Assembly: GCA_024233835.1 (NCBI GenBank)
Contig: JACKPC010000001.1
Coordinates: 1,426,001-1,490,000 of the forward strand
Length of the DNA: 64,000 nt
Source of the DNA: Leptospiraceae bacterium
Lineage (GTDB): Bacteria; Spirochaetota; Leptospiria; Leptospirales; Leptospiraceae
Direction of reading: 5' to 3'
Shown here in pieces: positions 26,564 to 35,907 of this stretch (position 1 is the stretch's first letter; the number at the start of each line of letters is the position of its first letter). The notes beneath the pieces were generated by a model, which was given only the letters and a program-made list of their open reading frames with translations, ran no database searches and was not told the DNA's origin. A program made the position numbers and the translations under genes.

Positions 26564-28318
26564 TTATTGAAAGTATTTGTAAAGATCCGAATACTTATAT
26601 TTTTTAGCCAGACTGTAGGCGTCCTTACTTTTAGAACTGTGAACATCTATTTTTAAGTCTACCAGTTCTTTTACTGCTTCCGGGTTATTATCTTCGACTG
26701 CATACCAGAGTGCATTCTTACCCTCTTTATCTATACTATTAATATCTCCTCCATTCTGAGCCAGAACTGTAACTGCCTTCCAATGTTTTTGTTTAAACGC
26801 CAGGATAATGGGAGTTTCATTTTCAGGCTCTTTTTTATGAAGATCGATCCCTTGAGAAATTAAATAACGAAGTAAATCTGCATTCCCATGATGGGCGGCA
26901 TGGTGAATCATTTCCCATCCCGAATCGTCTTTGTATGTTGCATCTGCTTTATTCTGAATCAGTAATTTAACTATTTCCGGACCGTATTCTGTATAACTAT
27001 TCAATGCCAGAAATATAGCTGTTTGTCCCCATTTTGTTCGAGCATTAATATCAACTTTTTTTGAAATCAAAAATTGAATAAATTTTGCAGTTCCATACTC
27101 AGCTCCATAATGAATCAAACCTGAATCTTTTTCATCGATTACATTTAGGTCGGATAAATCTTTCAGGTAATCTACCACATTGCTTTTTTGTGCATATAGA
27201 GCAAGCATTAAGGGTGTAGAACCATTTGCTGCTTTTGCATTAACATCAGCTTTTTTCTGAATAATTTTTTTTACTATATCAAGATAGCCAAATTGTGCAC
27301 TTAGATGTAAGAGGCTTTGTCCATCAGCATTTTTGTAATTGATGTTTGCAGTATTATCGAGAAGAAATGCGGCAATTTTTCTTTTTTCTTCATCCTCGTT
27401 TTGCAGGGCCAGGGAAAGGGGAGTTTCCTTACTTTTGGTTACGGAATTTATATCTACCTTGTTTTTTGCAAAATAAGATACCATAGCCAGATCGCTATTT
27501 TGTACTGCATAGTGGAGTAAGCCAAATCCATCATCGTCTCTGTCTGATAAGTTAAATTTTTTCTCTAATAGTAGATGAACTATTTCCCCATCTGTATTTG
27601 CTTGAACCGCATATAGCAGGACACTCTGTCCTGTCTGGTTTTTAATTTTCTCGATATTGGGAATTCGAGTCAGTAAGTCTTTTACAACTTCTATCTTTCT
27701 GAGTCCGATAGCTTCAAATAAAAAGGCATAATCATTATAACTTATTAGTTTCTCATCAAAGGAGAGGAAGGTTTTATAAGCCTCATAATTACTGGTATCA
27801 CTTAAAGTTAGAGAAAAGGCCGTCTTGCCATTCGCATCCGGAGTAGAAATATCTACACCTTTTTCAAGGAGGAATTTAATTATATCTACGGCTCCTATTT
27901 TGGAAGCTTCCATAAGTAGGGTATTCCCTTCATAATCCTTGGAGTTGATGTCTCTTTTTGAGGGTAACAGAGCCTGTAGTTTTTTAAGATCATTATTTCT
28001 GATTAGTTTGAATAAATCCTGATTTTTGTTGAATTTGTATCTGTAATATAAAGTTTTTGTTCCGGAATAGGGAAGTAAGATTGTATCTAATATAAAACTA
28101 AAAGGGACATCAAATAGATAAAAGAAAGTGGGAGGGCCGTAATAGTGGTAGGAGGGTGTTGGGGAAAAACCAATAGTTAAGCCTTCTCTGGCACCTTTAT
28201 AGATTAAGGAATAATCATTAGGAGTTGGAGAATAATTCTGCAACACAATAACGCTCATACAACCATTCAAAAGAAAAGATAGTCCGAGAAGGATTAGAAG
28301 TATAAATTTGTTTTTCAT
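26564..28318 (-). CDS. Ankyrin-repeat lipoprotein with YceK-like N-terminus
   Basis: The start at 28318 gives MKNKFILLILLGLSFLLNGC, a clean lipoprotein signal (lipobox LNGC, Cys20); an ATG at 28336 adds six residues. Residues about 20-95 resemble small YceK/DUF1375 lipoproteins (GCMSV, then YLFDVPFSFILDTILLPYSG). From about residue 100 to the end come some thirteen ankyrin repeats with typical G-TPL-A and LL..GA..N patterns (DYEGNTLLMEASKIGAVDII). The ankyrin stack probably faces the periplasm and binds a protein. It is a single gene on its strand. Confidence 0.85.
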   Translation of the reverse strand: MKNKFILLILLGLSFLLNGCMSVIVLQNYSPTPNDYSLIYKGAREGLTIGFSPTPSYHYYGPPTFFYLFDVPFSFILDTILLPYSGTKTLYYRYKFNKNQDLFKLIRNNDLKKLQALLPSKRDINSKDYEGNTLLMEASKIGAVDIIKFLLEKGVDISTPDANGKTAFSLTLSDTSNYEAYKTFLSFDEKLISYNDYAFLFEAIGLRKIEVVKDLLTRIPNIEKIKNQTGQSVLLYAVQANTDGEIVHLLLEKKFNLSDRDDDGFGLLHYAVQNSDLAMVSYFAKNKVDINSVTKSKETPLSLALQNEDEEKRKIAAFLLDNTANINYKNADGQSLLHLSAQFGYLDIVKKIIQKKADVNAKAANGSTPLMLALYAQKSNVVDYLKDLSDLNVIDEKDSGLIHYGAEYGTAKFIQFLISKKVDINARTKWGQTAIFLALNSYTEYGPEIVKLLIQNKADATYKDDSGWEMIHHAAHHGNADLLRYLISQGIDLHKKEPENETPIILAFKQKHWKAVTVLAQNGGDINSIDKEGKNALWYAVEDNNPEAVKELVDLKIDVHSSKSKDAYSLAKKYKYSDLYKYFQ

Positions 28319-28410
28319 TAACATACGAAATACCATTAGAATTAAGCAGTATTAAAAATAGCAATGAATATTTAAGATTGCCGAATAAAGAATTATTCGT
28401 AACATAGTAA

Positions 28411-31332
28411 ATGATGGATGAATTGAATCAAGATTATTATGAATTATTTGAAAATGCACCAAATGCCTGTATTATTTTGAAAGATAATTCTATAATTGTT
28501 GTTAATAAAACATTTTCTGATTTAGTAAAACTTCCAAAAAACAAAATTATTAAACGGAAAATTACTCATTTTATACATAAAAAGTTTTTAAATATTTTTT
28601 TTTCTAAGCAGAGCCGAGTTAAGCAAGGGGAAAAGGTTTCGGGTTTTGAAATTAAAATACAGAGTCCTGCAATAGGTCCTCTCCGGGTATTTGTTGATAT
28701 GAAGCTTCAAAACAATCGGGATGACGTATATGTTTCGATTTTCAATATTCAAAAATTCAAAACTAAAGAATATCATACAAAATTAAGTGAAGATAAATAC
28801 AGGAATTTGTTAGAAAGCTTTACAGATGTTGTTATAACTATAGATGATAAAAGTATAGTTACGTATTGGAACAAAGAAGCTGCAAGAATATCCGGTATAG
28901 ATGAGAAAGATATTTTAGGAAAAAAGATTGAACAAATTTTTCCTTTAACCGAAGAACTATTAGAGCTTAGAACGCTTTTAGACACACTCCTTCATTGTAA
29001 AACACCTATCAGTTTTGAACAAACAATCCCCTTCAAGACATATAATAGAATTTATGAAGTAAATGTATTTCCAAATCGTAAAGGAATCAGTATTCATGCC
29101 AGGGATAAAACAGAAAGAATCAGGATAGAAAAGCAGCTAAGCTTTCAAAGCCAGGTATTGCAAAATATGATTATCGGTCTTCATATAGTCTTTGTAAAAG
29201 ATAATACGATAGCATATACAAATTTGGTTATGGAAGAAATGTTTGGTTATGATAAGGGAGAGCTTATAGGAAAACATGTAAGTATTTTAAACGATCCAAA
29301 TAATCCTGAGATTCATGAGATTATTATCAATTCTTTAATTAAGAGTGGGAAGTGGGAAGGAGAAGTTTTAAATAAGAGAAAAGATGGAAGCTTATTTTGG
29401 AGTCGGGCAAAGGTTTCCGAGTTTGATCACTATGAGTACGGGAGGGTATGGATTTCTATACACGAAAACATTGATGATATTAAAAATACCAGTATCAGAT
29501 TGGAGGAAAGTCAAAGAGAATTAGAGCTTATTTATAATAATATTCCCGTACTTGTCAGTCACGTAGATAGGAACTATCGATATAAATTTGCGAATCGGGC
29601 TTATATAAATTTCTTCGGGAGAAATGATATAATAGGAAAAAAAATTGCTGAGATCATTGGAGAAGAATCTTTCCAGCGTTCTGAAATAAATCTACAAAAG
29701 GCTTTTGAAGGAAATATTGTTGTATATGATAATATACTTTATGATAAAGATAAGCTTTCCCATGATGTAGAAGTAACTTATATTCCTCATTTTGAGAATG
29801 GAGAAAATCGCGGTATTTTTATTATTGTATCAGATATAACGGTTAGGAAAAAATACGAAGAAAGTATTATAAAGTCCAAAGAAATTGCGGAATCTGCTAA
29901 TCGTACAAAGAGCGAATTTTTGGCTAATATGAGCCATGAAATCAGAACTCCTATGACATCCATTTTAGGTTTTGCAGAACTTATAGATCAAAAAACGAGA
30001 GAGCCCGAATTAAAAAAATATACAGAAAGAATACATAAGAGCGGAAATATTTTATTAAACCTCATAAATGATATTTTAGATTTATCAAAGATTGAAGCCA
30101 ATAAAATTGAGATTGAACTAAAACCGGTTAACTTAAAAGAAATGATAAATGAGTTATTACTTATCTTTCAAGAAATTGTCAATCGAAAAGGAATTCGTTT
30201 AAGTCTGGATTACCCCAAAAGTTTATCTCGTAATTTTTTGCTCGATGAGTTTCGGATTCGACAGATACTATTAAACTTAATTGGTAATGCAATAAAATTT
30301 ACAGATGCGGGTAGTGTAAAAATAAAGGTAAGTATCAGAAGAAAAGAAGAAGGCTATAATAACGCTAAATTACAGGTACAGGTTATAGATACCGGTATCG
30401 GAATTGAGAAAGGACAATTATCCAGCATTTTTGATTCTTTCTCACAGGGAAAAACTAAAGACTCTAACAAATACTCAGGAACCGGATTGGGCTTAAGTAT
30501 ATCAAAGAAATTAGCGAAATTAATGGGAGGGGATATTTGGGTTTATAGTAAGCCTAATTTTGGTTCGATTTTTACACTTCAGATAGATAAAGTTTCAATC
30601 ATCTCACAATCTGAATTTAACTTAATTCCTTCAAATAGTTCAGAAGAAATAGTGACTAAATTTGGTAAAACCAAAGTTTTAATTGTGGATGACGATGATA
30701 TTAATCGTGAGTTAATTATCACATACTTGCAAAAAATCCCTGAATTGGAATATATAGAAGCTATTGATGGAGAAGAAGCGATTGATAAAGCTGAAAAGTG
30801 TTATCCGGATTTGATTATTATGGATTTAAACCTGCCAAAAATCAATGGTTTTGATGCAATTAAACATCTTAAATCATTACATAAAACAAAAAATATTCCT
30901 ATCATTGCTGTAACTGCTTCTGTATTGAATTTTTCAAAAGAAGAAGTGGAACATTTTTCCGATGCTTATTTATATAAGCCTCTTGTAATGCGTGATTTGC
31001 TGAGGCAGCTTAAAATTCTTCTGAGATCGGAAGAAGTGCTTACTCAAGTAGTTGAAGATAAATTTGATAAAGAAAAGGCACGAATTATATATGATGTTCT
31101 ACAAAAAAAGTTATCAAAAAAGTATAATGAAATTACAGTATATTATAATATTTCAAGGATTATAAGTTTTGCCGAGAAAGCCAAAAAAATTTCTATAAAT
31201 TATGATTATTCTTCTTTGAAAGACTGGTCTGAGGAGCTACTAAAGGCAGCTAATTCCTTTGATATAGTTACCTTAAAAGAAGAGTTGAGTAAATTTCCAC
31301 AGTGCTTGGATAAACTAAAAAATATGATCTAA
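28411..31332 (+). CDS. PAS-rich hybrid sensor histidine kinase
   Basis: This 973-residue cytoplasmic kinase has four PAS domains (about 5-120, 125-240, 245-365, 370-490), a HisKA domain with phospho-acceptor His509 in MSHEIRTPM, an HATPase domain (NLIGNAIKFTD, DTGIGIEKG, GTGLGLSISKKLA), and a receiver domain (about 750-870) with phospho-acceptor Asp805 in IIMDLNLPKING. A C-terminal helical segment of about 90 residues might act as a phosphotransfer domain, but I see no clear acceptor His. It forms an operon with the next kinase/regulator gene, 17 bp downstream. The signal is unknown; no membrane spans are visible. Confidence 0.92.
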   Translation: MMDELNQDYYELFENAPNACIILKDNSIIVVNKTFSDLVKLPKNKIIKRKITHFIHKKFLNIFFSKQSRVKQGEKVSGFEIKIQSPAIGPLRVFVDMKLQNNRDDVYVSIFNIQKFKTKEYHTKLSEDKYRNLLESFTDVVITIDDKSIVTYWNKEAARISGIDEKDILGKKIEQIFPLTEELLELRTLLDTLLHCKTPISFEQTIPFKTYNRIYEVNVFPNRKGISIHARDKTERIRIEKQLSFQSQVLQNMIIGLHIVFVKDNTIAYTNLVMEEMFGYDKGELIGKHVSILNDPNNPEIHEIIINSLIKSGKWEGEVLNKRKDGSLFWSRAKVSEFDHYEYGRVWISIHENIDDIKNTSIRLEESQRELELIYNNIPVLVSHVDRNYRYKFANRAYINFFGRNDIIGKKIAEIIGEESFQRSEINLQKAFEGNIVVYDNILYDKDKLSHDVEVTYIPHFENGENRGIFIIVSDITVRKKYEESIIKSKEIAESANRTKSEFLANMSHEIRTPMTSILGFAELIDQKTREPELKKYTERIHKSGNILLNLINDILDLSKIEANKIEIELKPVNLKEMINELLLIFQEIVNRKGIRLSLDYPKSLSRNFLLDEFRIRQILLNLIGNAIKFTDAGSVKIKVSIRRKEEGYNNAKLQVQVIDTGIGIEKGQLSSIFDSFSQGKTKDSNKYSGTGLGLSISKKLAKLMGGDIWVYSKPNFGSIFTLQIDKVSIISQSEFNLIPSNSSEEIVTKFGKTKVLIVDDDDINRELIITYLQKIPELEYIEAIDGEEAIDKAEKCYPDLIIMDLNLPKINGFDAIKHLKSLHKTKNIPIIAVTASVLNFSKEEVEHFSDAYLYKPLVMRDLLRQLKILLRSEEVLTQVVEDKFDKEKARIIYDVLQKKLSKKYNEITVYYNISRIISFAEKAKKISINYDYSSLKDWSEELLKAANSFDIVTLKEELSKFPQCLDKLKNMI

Positions 31333-31349
31333 TATGAGGATGGCTTAGA

Positions 31350-32429
31350 ATGAAAAAAAGACAGGAAATATTATTAGTAGATGATATGCCGCAGAATATT
31401 CAAATATTAGGAAATATCTTAGCAGCAAAAGGATACGAGATAACTATTGCTATGAGTGGCAAAGAAGCACTCAATACTCTAAAAAATGCAAAACCGGACT
31501 TAATTTTACTCGATATAAATATGCCGTTTATGGATGGATATGAAACTTTTCAGGAAATTAAGAAGATGCCTTCCTGTTCTGACATTCCGATCATCTTCGT
31601 GACGGCCAAATCAGAGCAATCAGAAAAGATAAAAGGTTTGGAAATGGGAGCCAGTGATTATATTACTAAACCTTTTGACACCTATGAATTATTATTGAGA
31701 GTGAAACTTCAATTGGAATTAAAAAACCAAAAGGAAAATTTAGAAAAAAAACAGCATAAAATTTTAGAACTACTCAGGGTTCTGCTGCATGACTTAAGTA
31801 ATCCGCTTTCCGGATTAAAGTCTGCTTTTGAAATTGCAGAAACAGATCCAAAAGCATTTATACAGTTTATGCCGCATTTATCTTCAAGTCTTCAATCCTG
31901 CTTTGACATCATTGATAGCGTTAGGAATATGAGAGCTTTAGAGGATGGTAAACTAGTATTAAAAGATTCTGAGATAAAATTATATGAAACCGTTGCAAAT
32001 TCTATCAAGCTAATGGAACAAAAGATAAATGATAAACGACTTACCTGTATAAATCGGGTTCCGCAAAATATCACCATCAAATTAGATCCCACGGTATTTA
32101 TGTATTCGGTATTTATGAATTTACTGAGCAATGCTATTAAGTTTTCCGAAGAAGGAAAAACTATTATAATAAAAGCTAAAGTAATAAAAAATAAGGTTAA
32201 AATGACAGTAAAGGATGAGGGTATCGGTATGCCTGAAAGTTTATTGGAAAATATATTTGATTATTCCAAGCCCACAAGTCGCAGCGGTACAAAAGGAGAA
32301 ATCGGAACCGGTTATGGCATGCCTCTTATAAAAAATTTTATGGATGAATTTGGTGGAAAAATTTATATACAGTCCAGAGAAGAAGAGCCCAATAAGGGAA
32401 CCAAAGTAATCTTATATTTAAATAACTGA
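31350..32429 (+). CDS. Response regulator-histidine kinase fusion
   Basis: The receiver domain comes first (residues about 5-120; Asp55 in LLDINMPFMDG; Lys in ASDYITKPFD), followed by a kinase core with His147 in LLHDLSNPLSG and an HATPase domain (LLSNAIKFSEEGK, DEGIGMPESLL, GTGYGMPLIKNFM). This reversed order suits a protein that is controlled by phosphorylation of its receiver, probably by the upstream hybrid kinase, then signals onward. The acceptor motif HDLSNP departs from the usual HELRTP. GAGGA upstream of the ATG supports the start. Confidence 0.9.
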   Translation: MKKRQEILLVDDMPQNIQILGNILAAKGYEITIAMSGKEALNTLKNAKPDLILLDINMPFMDGYETFQEIKKMPSCSDIPIIFVTAKSEQSEKIKGLEMGASDYITKPFDTYELLLRVKLQLELKNQKENLEKKQHKILELLRVLLHDLSNPLSGLKSAFEIAETDPKAFIQFMPHLSSSLQSCFDIIDSVRNMRALEDGKLVLKDSEIKLYETVANSIKLMEQKINDKRLTCINRVPQNITIKLDPTVFMYSVFMNLLSNAIKFSEEGKTIIIKAKVIKNKVKMTVKDEGIGMPESLLENIFDYSKPTSRSGTKGEIGTGYGMPLIKNFMDEFGGKIYIQSREEEPNKGTKVILYLNN

Positions 32430-32495
32430 GTCTAAGAGAAAAAACTGCAAAAAAAAATATTGCTTTCTAACTTCCTATTTGTATTTAATCTTTTT

Positions 32496-33890
32496 ATGCA
32501 GGAACAAACAGTAAAATCCGATAAACAAACCTATAAATATTTTCTTCGATCTCTTATTAAAAAACTTTTTGATAATATTGAATACTCTACTAAAATTCTC
32601 TGGCTCGTCCTTCTTTATCTTGTATCTACCTGGTTGGTTCTCGGAACCCTTAGTTCCCAACAGTTTCAGGAAAAGGTATATAAATACGTGGACCCTCAGA
32701 CCAAAAAACGCTATTCCGTTCCTCAACTCATGAGCCTTGTAGAGCAGTACGAAGCAGGTCTTGTAAATCTCACCTCTTTAAAAACAGAAGTCAATACCCA
32801 GGAAACTTATCTAACTCAAGAAGACCAGAGATTAAAGAAACTCCGACAACAGCGAGTTGACATTATTACTAATTTCAAATCCATTTCCGGCGACCTCGGT
32901 AAAGAATTTGAAGAGGTCTATACAAATTGGCTTGGCCTTCGCAATGCTATCAAAACCGAAGTCAAAGTTAAAGAAGTTAAAGATACGAATCTTCCACCGG
33001 GTTCAGAACTTACTAAAACCGAAGTAGATAAGTATATTCAAAAATTAGAAACTTCTACATCTAAACACAGTCAATTGATTGTACAGCTCGGAAAGATAAC
33101 TGAGAATCTCGTTGAAAATGAAAAAAGTCAGAAAAGTTCAGAAGAGACCCTGGTTAAAACTCTGGATTCCCTGGTTTCTGCTATCAGGCAGCACGAAAAA
33201 AGCCAGAATGCACTTGGGGAAGTCGCCGAAGGAGATGTAAAGGATTTACTGGTAGAACTCAGGTATCTAACCTATCTCAAGTTTAAGTTACTTGCTACCA
33301 TGCCTACGCAGCTTCTAACACTTATTCTGACTTTATCTATGGGTGCCCTTGGAAGTCTTATTTATCTGACACGAGAGCTTTTCCGACCTTCCGGGAAAAA
33401 CCGTTCCCTCTTCTGGTTTTTATTTCGACCTTTTCTGGGAATGGTAACAGCGATTGCTATATTTGTTCTGGTTAAGTCGGGCCAAATTATTATCACGGAT
33501 TCCTCCGGCAATGTAGTTAATGATGGAGCTTTGAACCCTTTCTTTGTCTCTTTCCTTGCCATTATCTCCGGGATGTTATCCGAACATGCCTATGAGAAAA
33601 TTTATCGCACGGGTCAGTCCTTCTTTAGTTCTACGGAAACCAATACACTTTCTCGCTGGGCGGTACGTTTAAAAGAAACTATGCAGAAGACAGGTAAAAA
33701 ACCGGGAGAATTGAGTCAATTTGTAGAAGAAAGCCCGGAGGTTATCGAAGATTGGATAGAAGAGAAGAAACCGGTTCCTCCTGAGGCCCAAAAAATCATC
33801 TCGGCCTGGCTTGGGGTTTCGAGTCGTGAAATCTTTACCGATGAGGCTCCGGCAAAGTCTTTAAATAAACGCGAAGAAACAGAAATATAA
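32496..33890 (+). CDS. Membrane protein with coiled coil and HTH-like C-terminal domain
   Basis: I do not recognise a named family. The start at ATG 32496 is preferred to a TTG at 32460, though neither has a clear Shine-Dalgarno. Order: transmembrane helix (about 35-55), a periplasmic-size coiled-coil region (about 60-260), two or three transmembrane helices (about 270-370; ends NPFFVSFLAIISGMLSEHAY), and a soluble tail resembling an Xre-type helix-turn-helix (RLKETMQKTGKKPGELSQFV, then VIEDWIEEKKPVPP). The tail would be cytoplasmic. It lies just before the flagellar operon but separated by 147 bp. Confidence 0.65.
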   Translation: MQEQTVKSDKQTYKYFLRSLIKKLFDNIEYSTKILWLVLLYLVSTWLVLGTLSSQQFQEKVYKYVDPQTKKRYSVPQLMSLVEQYEAGLVNLTSLKTEVNTQETYLTQEDQRLKKLRQQRVDIITNFKSISGDLGKEFEEVYTNWLGLRNAIKTEVKVKEVKDTNLPPGSELTKTEVDKYIQKLETSTSKHSQLIVQLGKITENLVENEKSQKSSEETLVKTLDSLVSAIRQHEKSQNALGEVAEGDVKDLLVELRYLTYLKFKLLATMPTQLLTLILTLSMGALGSLIYLTRELFRPSGKNRSLFWFLFRPFLGMVTAIAIFVLVKSGQIIITDSSGNVVNDGALNPFFVSFLAIISGMLSEHAYEKIYRTGQSFFSSTETNTLSRWAVRLKETMQKTGKKPGELSQFVEESPEVIEDWIEEKKPVPPEAQKIISAWLGVSSREIFTDEAPAKSLNKREETEI

Positions 33891-34037
33891 GGGCTGGACT
33901 CTTGCTGATGTGCTCGCTTTGAATAGGTGAGCTGTCTGTCACATAATTTTTTTGCGCATTAAAATTCTATTCCTGAAATAAAATTCTTTCCAAAATCCCT
34001 TGTGGAAATATGCTTGTGAATCATATCGGGTTAATAA

Positions 34038-34844
34038 ATGCGACATAAATCACTTAAAAAAGGAACTCTTTTTGTTATTTTTTTCCTTTGTTTCGGTTTT
34101 TCTCTCCTGGCTGAATCCGAAACCGAGCGTTTAAATGACCTTCTAAAAAAAGAATTGGAGCCGGACAAGCAGGAAAGTCCGGTGGACAAAAAAGAAACCA
34201 AAGACAAAAACCCAAAAGAAACCAAAGAAATAAATCCGGTAGAAGAGCGTTATAAGCCTAAAGAAGAGGGTAGTTCTTTAACCTGGGTCTTATTTAAAAT
34301 TATACTGGTTTTCGGTTTTCTAAGCGCTGTTATGTACTATGCTCTGAAATTTCTCTCCAAAAGTCGCATTGCGGGTTTTCCGGTAAAAGATTCTATGCAG
34401 GTTCTGGCCAGCCTTCCTCTGGCCCCGGGTAAACAATTGCAGATCGTAGATGTCGAAGGCATCCTTATGGTTTTAGGTGTGGCAGATGGTTCTATCAACC
34501 TGATAACTGAGATAACTTCACCTGAAATTAAAGAAAGAATTTATATGAAACGCGATGAAATTCAGCCGGTAGAAGAAAATTTTTTAGAAATATTGTTGAA
34601 AAATTTGAAAACAGGTATCAAATTGCCAGCCGAAGCCAAAGTAGATGAGACTCCTGTTGTTAAGCGAGAGGAAGGGTTTCGTGTAAAGGAAGAGCCGGAA
34701 ACTGTAGACTTTTATTCCCGGTCAGAGGCTCAATCAGAGGAAGACGTTGTGAATGAAATCAAACAAAGACAGTTGGATAGGTTGGAAAAATTAAAGAAAG
34801 AACGGAACCAGCTTGAAAAGAAAAATAAAACACCGGGCAAATAG
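34038..34844 (+). CDS. fliO: Flagellar biosynthetic protein FliO
   Basis: This FliO-family protein is an assembly factor for the FliP ring of the flagellar export gate. It has an N-terminal signal or helix (FVIFFLCFGFSLLAES), a charged linker (about 28-75), a transmembrane helix (about 80-103), and the FliO domain with VKDSMQVLASLPLAPGKQLQIVDVEG split over residues 115-140. The C-terminal third is charged and lysine-rich. At 268 residues it is longer than enteric FliO, as in other spirochaetes. It begins the flagellar export operon; fliP starts two bases after its stop. Confidence 0.87.
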   Translation: MRHKSLKKGTLFVIFFLCFGFSLLAESETERLNDLLKKELEPDKQESPVDKKETKDKNPKETKEINPVEERYKPKEEGSSLTWVLFKIILVFGFLSAVMYYALKFLSKSRIAGFPVKDSMQVLASLPLAPGKQLQIVDVEGILMVLGVADGSINLITEITSPEIKERIYMKRDEIQPVEENFLEILLKNLKTGIKLPAEAKVDETPVVKREEGFRVKEEPETVDFYSRSEAQSEEDVVNEIKQRQLDRLEKLKKERNQLEKKNKTPGK

Positions 34845-34846
34845 TC

Positions 34847-35647
34847 ATGAACTTTAGCTTTTCACTTACTGAAACAAAAAAGATTATCTGGCCACTTGTG
34901 GGTTTCGGTTTATTTTTTCTTTTATCCTCGGCTATTTTTCCCCAGGATACCGGTACCCGGATTCCAATACCTAACTTGAATTTTAATATCAACGAAGCCA
35001 AGAATCCCAAAGAAACCAGTCTTTCTTTGATGATTCTTTTTCTTATTACCATCCTTTCTATAGCACCGGCCATTATCATGTCTGTCACCTCTTTCACCAA
35101 GATAGTCATAGTGATGGATTTTGTAAGAAGAGCCCTCGCGATTCAAAACCTTCCCCCTAACCAGGTGATGATGGGTCTGGCTGTTTTTATGACTTTTTTT
35201 ATTATGGCACCTACCCTGAAAGATGTTAATGAAAAAGCTTTGACGCCTTATCTGGATGGTAAAATCGATACAAGCAAGTTCTTTGATAGAACGATGATAC
35301 CTCTCCGAAAATTTATGATAAAACAAATTGGAGATAAGGGCACTAAGGATGTAGCATTGTTTTTGAAAATAGGGAAAATTAAAGACGTTAAGTCTTATGA
35401 TGATGTCCCTTCCTATGTCCTGGTTCCGGCCTTTATGCTTTCAGAAATAAAAAAGGCCTTTATCATCGGGATTTACTTATTTATACCTTTTGTAGTGGTT
35501 GACCTTGTGGTGGCGGCCACTCTTTTATCTATGGGGCTTATGATGCTTCCACCGGTAATGATAAGTCTACCTTTTAAGTTAATTCTTTTTGTCCTGGTGG
35601 ATGGTTGGAACCTCTTGGTTTATGAGTTAGTCAGGAGCTATAAATGA
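34847..35647 (+). CDS. fliP: Flagellar export gate protein FliP
   Basis: FliP is the main ring protein of the export gate (five FliP, four FliQ, one FliR). It is 266 residues with a signal-like N-terminal helix, then SLMILFLITILSIAPAIIMS, TSFTKIVIVMDFVRRAL, and the C-terminal conserved stretch LLSMGLMMLPPVMISLPFKL followed by FVLVDGWNLL. These are canonical FliP signatures. The stop overlaps fliQ by four bases. Confidence 0.97.
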   Translation: MNFSFSLTETKKIIWPLVGFGLFFLLSSAIFPQDTGTRIPIPNLNFNINEAKNPKETSLSLMILFLITILSIAPAIIMSVTSFTKIVIVMDFVRRALAIQNLPPNQVMMGLAVFMTFFIMAPTLKDVNEKALTPYLDGKIDTSKFFDRTMIPLRKFMIKQIGDKGTKDVALFLKIGKIKDVKSYDDVPSYVLVPAFMLSEIKKAFIIGIYLFIPFVVVDLVVAATLLSMGLMMLPPVMISLPFKLILFVLVDGWNLLVYELVRSYK

Positions 35648-35907
35648 CAGATGTAGATGTAATAACGCTTTTACGGGAGAGTTTGTTTATCACGATGAAA
35701 GTTTCTTCTCCCATATTGTTGGTGGCTCTTGTGGTGGGTCTTTTTATCGGGATTTTACAAACTACCACATCGATTCAGGAGCCAACCATCGCTTTTGTTC
35801 CCAAGCTTTTTGCGATTTTCATTGTGATCGTAATTTTTGCAGCCTGGATTGTAAGGGTAATGATGGATTATACTACCATTATGTTTATGATGATTGAAAA
35901 AATATGA
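35644..35907 (+). CDS. fliQ: Flagellar export gate protein FliQ
   Basis: FliQ is a small two-helix gate subunit of 87 residues, the usual length. Signatures: LVALVVGLFIGILQTTTSIQ and EPTIAFVPKLFAIF. It is coupled by ATGA overlaps with fliP before and fliR after, which fits the fixed stoichiometry of the gate complex. Confidence 0.96.
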   Translation: MTDVDVITLLRESLFITMKVSSPILLVALVVGLFIGILQTTTSIQEPTIAFVPKLFAIFIVIVIFAAWIVRVMMDYTTIMFMMIEKI

